A stretch of 64,000 bases of DNA from Helichrysum umbraculigerum (lineage: Eukaryota > Streptophyta > Magnoliopsida > Asterales > Asteraceae). The notes under the pieces were generated by a model. That model was not told where the DNA came from, ran no database searches, and saw nothing but the letters and a program-made list of their open reading frames with translations. The stretch lies in contig CATIUR010000001.1 of NCBI GenBank assembly GCA_949592205.1, positions 65,676,559-65,740,558 of the forward strand, in the 5' to 3' direction. The position numbers and the translations under genes were made by a program. How positions within the stretch are numbered: the first letter of the stretch is position 1; every line of letters starts with the position of its first letter. Positions 57,915 to 64,000 of this stretch are shown piece after piece.

Positions 57915-59315
57915 TGATTGGATGTAAAAAGTCACGTTTTTGCGTACATAATTCTCATCTTTTTAGCCCCAAAATGGATGAAAACATTCAATATCAATAC
58001 TTTTTCACCATAATTCATTACTAAGGCTAAAACTAAGGCGTTGCTTCAAAAATCAAGTAAAATGGCTAAATAACGTACAAAATAGAGCATAAACGATATG
58101 GTCACGTTCTACAAGCACTTTTTAAGCATATTACCTCAAAATTATTCTTTGATTATCTCATTATGATTTCAGGTAAATACGAACGCGTGGATATAAAGAA
58201 CGTTGAAACGGACCAAGGATGAAGAAGTTATGGCCAAACGAATTACGATCCAGCACGCAAGACTTACGATCCAGTTCACAAGATAACGACCAGGGCTACA
58301 CCACCCCATAGGGCCGTATACCCCCCTTAGGGGCCGTATACCCCCCTTACAGGGCCGTATACCCCCATTTTGGGGTGGTATACCCCCTTCTAGGGGTGGT
58401 ATACCCCCTCTATGGTGCCTGATTTGCCCCGTTTGCTATCGAATACGCCCTATTTGCTACCGAATACGTCCCTTTTGGTGTCGAATACGCCCCTTTTGGT
58501 GTCGAATTTAATAGCTCGAGGGTGTATTTCAGTGTTAAAATGGGAGCGAGGGTGTTGAGTGTAAATTTGTAATTTGTAAGCCTATAAATAGAGGCCTTCA
58601 GCTCCTCATTTCTCGTCCCATCCCTCACAAAACAATTCACTCCCACTTTCACATTTCTCTTGTATTTTCATTTCTTAGTTAGTTTCTCTCTCTAACACTT
58701 CTCTAAGGAGTTAGAGGAGAAATATTGGGTAGCTAGTAGATTAGAGTAGAGATTAGCTTTTGTAATCAAGGAGTATTGGTGTTCAAGCTTTTATTCAAGG
58801 ATTGCAAGTTCTTTTCTCTTGTTACGCTGCTTTATTATCCGGTGATATCTATTCTCTCATACTGTTATTATGTCTGATTTATCTATGCATGATATTATGG
58901 TATGTGCTTTATTTATTGCCATGTTTATTGAGTAGTGTAATATTGTGATTGTTGAAATGTAAATATTTAGGAGTAGGGATGATGTTAAATTAATCTTTTA
59001 TCAAATATGTGATTGGAAATTGCTTTGTTATGTATCCGGTTAAATTTCTCAAGCTGTAGATCTAAACCACCCATTTCACCCTTTCCAAGCTTTCACGTGA
59101 CTATTGCCCTTAAGATAGGACTTAGCTAACCCTAATACTACGTAAGCATAGTTATCTGTGTTTTTGTATGAAACTGTGGACATGCCATAAAATGGCCCAG
59201 TACTTAGTATAGCGCTGGAAACACCTCTGGTGGAGTACAAATGCGTGGAAGCTACGGACCGGTCGTAGGCATATGACACAGTGGATTCCTGAAAGTTACC
59301 CTTCCGGAACATGGT
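57915..59315 (+). repeat. 3' LTR of element 2, truncated
   Basis: It matches 40954-42311 closely, with extra repeat units at 58360-58410, and stops at GAACATGGT (59315). The last 0.9 kb of the LTR is missing and an inverted LTR end begins at the next base. Confidence 0.88.
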
Positions 59316-59840
59316 TGACGTGCGTCCAACAGTTGGTTCAGGAATCGCTTCCCGTCGTTGCGGACCTTTCCGTTGGGCGCGGCGTCAGGTGGCAGTTTTA
59401 AATTTATATTTTGTCGGGTGAGCCTAATCCTCCGTACAACCTACTGTTATTAGGTACAAATACCTGATACTAGTACATGGTAAGGATGATCCAGGGTCGT
59501 TCTTCGCGACGGCAGAATTGAAACAGAGCTCGTTTAGATTGTTGGATTGGTATTTGATTTGATTTTTATCTAATTAAAACTACTAAAACTAATAAAACAT
59601 AAAAGTAAAAGGAAGCTAGCACATATGTAACACTTAAACATAACAAAGACGTGGTTCACCATGATTTAAGATATCATATAGTTATGATGATGTTTTGTGA
59701 CACAAAGCAATTATAAACGTTAAACTCATGCATTATTAGGCTAATTCTCTACTTGAGTGAATTCACAACACATTTTAGAGGTAAGTCTAGCAAAGCCCAA
59801 CTAGTTAATATGCGTAGTATTACATTTCGTTATTACTCGT
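59316..59840 (-). mobile_element. Inverted LTR fragment of an element 1/2-type Athila-like element
   Basis: Read on the minus strand the stretch ends GAAGCGATTCCTGAACC...CGTCA, like the LTR ends at 22259 and 43226, and its terminal CA lies exactly at 59316. It shares GAACGACCCTGGATCAT and GTGGTTCACCATGA with the element 1 LTR (about 21888-22100 and after). Identity fades near 59750-59840. The right boundary is approximate. Confidence 0.75.
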
Positions 59841-60829
59841 AATTACGTACTAAACAATTGGAACAAACGCGACAAAATATACGACTGTTGGTGAACAAAA
59901 TTATTTAGTAAAACGAAATTTATTAAATAACATTAAAGTTTATTAAATATTATGTTGATAATATTTACAAGTATTTCGTAAGGAATAACATTTATTATGT
60001 AAAACTGAAACAAAATAAAGTTTAGGATTTTATAAACTCAACTAGATTAGTTTTATAAATATCTCAAATAAAAATATAATGGAATGCGTATTTAAAAATT
60101 TATATTTAAAATATCTTAACATTTAACGATCGGGTAAACGAACACGGGTAAAATACCATAAAGTTTGGGACAAAGTCCCCTCCCTATTTTGGATTCCCCA
60201 AAACCGGCTCCCCCTCCCCATTTCCCTTTCATTTTCATTTCACACACACTCTCTCTACCTCTCTTTTCTCTCCATCTTCTCACTAAAAACCAACAAAAAT
60301 CAACAAAAACTACATCAAAAACGTAATAAATCATCAAGCCCATTTAGAGAAAAACATTCACGAGATCACGATCTACATTACTACCTTTTCGGAATTCAAA
60401 ACCGACAATCGTAAGTCTTCGACACCTTTCGAAAATTCTTAGATTTCTGTTTTTCCTTTGTTATTTCATCCTTATAATACTTGATATACCATGTATTAGT
60501 GTTATATTAACTTATTATGTCCAAAAACACCATTAAAAACGCTTTAAAAGTCGAAATTTGCACAAAAATCGCTAACAGCGAGTTTCGCGAGTTGAGATTC
60601 AATCTCAACTCGCGGGGCAAACTCGACTCACAGATCTCAACTCGACTCGCGGATCTCAACTCGACTCGCGGATCTCAACTTGACTCACGGATCTCAACTC
60701 GACTCGCGGATCTCAACTCGACTCGCAGAACTCAACTTGCAGAACTCAACTTGCAGAACTCAACTTGCGGAACTCAACTTGCAAATCATTTTTCCACTAA
60801 GTGTCAAACTTAACCGGAAACGAATACTT
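59841..60829 (+). mobile_element. LTR B, related to LTR A, cut by LTR C
   Basis: It shares with LTR A the order GGGTAAACGAACAC..., a short CTCTCTCTACCTCTC tract (60248-60270), a short-repeat array (60577-60790) and CCACTAAGTGT (60794). It stops where LTR C begins (TGTGACACCC at about 60829/60830). The left end is approximate. No coding sequence. Confidence 0.65.
60577..60790. repeat. CAACTCGACTCGCGGATCT array in LTR B
   Basis: Five units of CTCAACTCGACTCGCGGAT type followed by four AACTCAACTTGCAG(A/G) units, with a CGCGAGTTGAGAT / ATCTCAACTCGCG inverted pair at the start. The frame at 60517-60813 is the translated repeat. Confidence 0.9.
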
Positions 60830-62639
60830 TGTGACACCCGACGATTTAGGGTTACGGATTAACCTGCTAGAAACCTTAATTACGTGTGTTTAGTTTAGTA
60901 TTAGGCTAAATACTTGTAATTACTTGTAACTATTTGTATATTTATGTGAATATACACTTCCGTAATTATTTTATATTACGCTTATGCAATTTGCTGAAAT
61001 TGTGCGAAATAACCGGACGAAGTCCGACTTAATATATGACGTTGGTGAAAACATTTCTATAAATAACTTTAATCTATTTTTAGAAGTTATTTATCATATA
61101 TTGTTAATTTGTTAAATTAATACACGAAAAACCTATGTGTTTTGGCTAAAACGTCTCAAACGCAACAGAAATGCGCGGAAAGCGCCCGAAAACTGAACGA
61201 AAGTCGAAATATATTTTTATAATTTAAAATATATTATTTTGTGTGAAATTATTATTAAAAACATCGTATAATGATTCGGCAATTAAAACGTCTATTTAAA
61301 ATGCTACGCGATTAAACTTCTGTAAAACATGCATGCAAACCGAGGTCGATAAATTAACGGAACAATTTATAAGAGTTTTCAAGTATTATATTAAATATTT
61401 CAAGTGGAAATATCGAAATTTATATCGTTAAATAAAAACGTCAACTAAATATTTAACGTACGGATAAACGTCCAAACAATCGGGTAAACGAACAGAGAAC
61501 GTAACTAATTCAATTGGGAACAAGAAAATGACTATATTACCCTTGAGTGGGCCCCCCTGGCTGGCCCCCTCCCCCCATGTGCCACCCCTCTTGTTGCCCA
61601 CTCCTTGACCATGCAATATGATGAACCCTTTTCTTACAACACCACTCTTTATCCATGCATTCCATCACTTAACACTCCACTCTCATTTTTAATTACACTC
61701 AAACTCTCTCAAAAACTCAGGGATTTCCAGCCCTCTTACCACCTAATAATCATCACCATTAAACCACTATCATCTTGAAGATCAAGAACAAGAAGGAACC
61801 AAGCTTAGGACATCATCATCTTCATCTCCCTCTTGTTTCTCCATCATTTTGTTGGTATAAATCACCTAAACTCCTCATTTACATACTTGCTTAATGTATA
61901 TTTAGATGGTATTTAGTTCATCTATCTTGTTTATGTCCAAAAACAAGTGCAAAAATCGTTTTTATAAAGCAAACTTAAACATGCATGAATCTGCCTAAAA
62001 ATCGACAGTTTACAAAAATATTCGTATAAAATAGTATACTAAGAGTTAGACGATGCATATTTTTTTTTGAAATTTGCGTATCGAAAAGATCTACAACTTT
62101 CATGTTTTGCACATTTTCCAGAAACGTACTCATTTTTCTCTACGAGCCGATTTATAGGACTGACCTTTTAGTTTTCGAGAAATGTGTTCGGAACTTTCGC
62201 GAGCTTAATTAAATATGTAAATGGACATGATAAATCCTGAAATTTTGATGATAGAAACTAGATACCTTAATGATTAGTTGGTAAAAATTGTGAAGTTTGA
62301 TTTGGACCAGAAGTAGGTGAAATCATGTGGCGTAATAACCCGACAAAAACCGAAACATTGAAACTTTGAAGTTTTAAGTTGCATGTTAAAAACCGACACT
62401 TTGGATGAACTCCGACACGAACCGACAAATTTTATGGGTTCTACAAACTGATGTATGGGTTGGGTAAAAGTTTCGGGTCAAACCGAGTAGGTTTGACCAA
62501 GTCAACAAAAACGGCTCGTTGGCTAAAAACGACAAAACTTACTATTTTTGGAAAGTGGTAACAAAAATGGTTTTGGGTGACTTAGTTAGTAACTTGGACC
62601 AAAAACTAAACTTAGAAAGCTTCCCGAATTAGAAACCGA

Positions 62640-62893
62640 CATATAAATTGAGAAGTGACTCATAAATCATAAGTGACTCTATAAGTGACTCATAAATATG
62701 AAGTGACTCTATAAGTGACTCATAAATCATAAGTGACTCTATAAGTGACTAATAAATCATAAGTGACTCTATAAGTGACTCATAAATCAGAAGTGACTCT
62801 ATAAGTGACTCATAAATCAGAAGTGACTCTATAAGTGACTCATAAATCATAAGTGACTCTATAAGTGACTCATAAATTGAGAAGTGACTCATA
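62640..62893 (+). repeat. 30-bp minisatellite (AAGTGACTCTATAAGTGACTCATAAATCAT)n in LTR C
   Basis: About eight 30-bp units, each made of AAGTGACTCTAT and AAGTGACTCATAAATCA(T/G) halves, with single-base variants. Confidence 0.92.
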
Positions 62894-62899
62894 GTTTAA

Positions 62900-63062
62900 C
62901 CAACCGTAACCAGTTTGACCAGGTTTGACCAGTTGACCAGGTTTAACCAGGTTTGACCAGGTTTGACCGGTTTGACCATTTTGACCAGGTTTGACTAGTT
63001 TGACCAGGTTTGACTAGTTTGACCAGGTTTGACCAGTTGACCAGGGTTGACCAACTTTGACC
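62900..63062 (+). repeat. GTTTGACCAG minisatellite in LTR C
   Basis: About fifteen units of (A/G)GTTTGACCAG or AGTTGACCAG, directly following the 30-bp array. Confidence 0.92.
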
Positions 63063-64000
63063 TACGGTTTAAGGCTTATACAAACTAAAATAATCTATTT
63101 GCAACACACGATTTGTACTACTGAATAACATACAACAAAACAAACTTGATAATAATGTCTAAATGAATTATTATTACAAACTTTCACCAACGGGTCGTAC
63201 ACGTTTTTAAGAAACGAACTTGAACAACTTATTTGGACATACTAGTTGATGAACTAGCTCTAGGTGGACATTAACCCTCCACCTACACGATTGGCTTAAG
63301 TGGACATTGACCCCCACTTATACAATCGCTATAGATGGTCTTATAAGACATCTACTTACACAACCTTATACGTTTAGGACGTTAGAAGGTTGCGCTTTGG
63401 ACTTTGCTTGCTTATTTGATATTTGCTTGCTACTTGCTAACCTAAGGTGAGTTTCATAGCCCCTTTTTACTGTTTTATAACTATTTTGGGGGAGAATACA
63501 TACTACAACTGCTTATTACTCATGCTTTATACAACTGCTTTTATGAACACAAGTACCATAAACGACGCTATACGGATTGCATGAGTTAACACACTAATCC
63601 ACAAAGGCCCTACACATCATAGTTTGTTAGTTTTGCTAAAGCGTGAATATTAGTAAATAGATCTATTTGGGACTGACAATCCCCGTCCGGGTTAGTCGCG
63701 CTAACCTGTCAAACGGACGTATTAATATTTGTTCATAACGAGTGTACCGGATTAGACACTTGCATTGGGGCACCCACGATCGTGTACTCGAAAGAGGCAC
63801 GACACACATTGTTAAGCTTCGGACTATGAGCTCATGGCAAATGGTATACATATTTTTGCATTCGTGCAACTACATATTTATTTATCGTTTGTTAACGATA
63901 CATTTACTCAACACATTTACTTATCGTTTGTTAAACGATACAATTACTTATCATTGTTGAATGATACAACTGTTAAAATCTTGTGTTTCATAACTCGTGT

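Larger units (their letters stand above)
40954..59315 (+). mobile_element. Athila/Tat-like Ty3/gypsy element 2 (host of a nested element)
   Basis: The 5' LTR is 40954-43226 (TGATTGGACG...GCAATCA). The primer site TTTTTGGCGCCGCTGCCGGGGA begins at about 43229. The 3' LTR starts at 57915 (TGATTGGATG) after AAGTGTGGGATATT and is cut at 59315, about 1.4 kb in. One ORF (43463 on) is broken by TAG and by the 9.8-kb insertion 44578-54392. No integrase, RT or RNase H was found in the remaining 3.5 kb, so the element was probably non-autonomous already. The LTR copies differ mainly in the number of repeats before the TATA box. Confidence 0.88.
60830..64000 (+). mobile_element. LTR C, long chromovirus-like LTR running off the right edge
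   Basis: It begins TGTGACACCCGACG, typical of plant chromovirus LTRs. The scaffold of LTR A recurs in order: CGGGTAAACGAACA (about 61480), a long-repeat array (62640-63060), TTTCACCAACGGGTCGTACACG (about 63182), CATAGCCCCTTTTTACTG (about 63457), GCGTGAATATTAGTA and CGTCCGGGTTAG (about 63641-63695). It is at least 3.2 kb. No ORF is credible. It is inserted in LTR B. Confidence 0.7.

Noticed and set aside
60517..60862. Reading frames with STRLADLN repeats
   Set aside because: By-product of the CAACTCGACTCGCGG array in LTR B.
62640..62893. CRISPR-like regular repeats
   Set aside because: The units are directly contiguous with no unique spacers, and the context is a plant LTR. It is a minisatellite.
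1..64000. tRNA, rRNA or snoRNA genes
   Set aside because: None recognised; the tRNA-like matches are primer-binding sites of retroelements.

Overview
The window is nuclear DNA of a flowering plant. It has two spliced single-copy genes at the left and about 48 kb of nested LTR retrotransposons at the right. The intron-rich genes, the Sirevirus-type Copia element with extra downstream genes, and the long Athila/Tat-like LTRs with tRNA-type 'TGGCGCC' primer sites suggest a eudicot with a large genome. I favour the daisy family (Asteraceae), from the style of the elements only.

Left part (1-17 kb). The end of a long LTR (1-2090) lies in an intron of an HSP70/Hsp110-type chaperone gene on the minus strand. 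Five coding exons (600 codons) are present and the last exons would lie beyond the left edge. A Stowaway MITE and a decayed Copia RNase H fragment follow. A complete DNA topoisomerase I gene sits at 9391-15250 (minus, 15 coding exons, 822 residues, all splice phases consistent).

Middle (17-28 kb). A Tourist/Harbinger-like MITE is split by a solo LTR, which itself carries the 3' end of a Copia element. Next comes the 5' LTR and broken gag of an Athila-like element. This is fused at a recombination junction to a gag-only Copia element on the minus strand (22648-27985).

Right (28-64 kb). A Sirevirus-like Copia element (27986-40894) carries gag, pol, a five-exon spliced ORF3 and an ORF4. It is followed by an Athila-like element (40954-59315) whose ORF is interrupted by a complete gag-protease-only element (44578-54392, 5-bp target duplication CCCAT). 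The window ends in an inverted LTR fragment and two related long LTRs.

Main points for a second look: (1) ORF3 of the Copia element has four phase-perfect introns, probably its own upstream exon, and a partner ORF4. (2) Spaced non-coding blocks are conserved in order and distance between that element and the gag-only Copia element. (3) Nearly every LTR has a family-specific GC/CpG-rich repeat array just upstream of a TATA box, and these arrays change faster than the rest of the LTR, even between the two LTRs of one element. (4) The gag-protease element has a long C-terminal region of unknown function where reverse transcriptase and integrase would be expected. All similarity statements were made by eye, without database searches.
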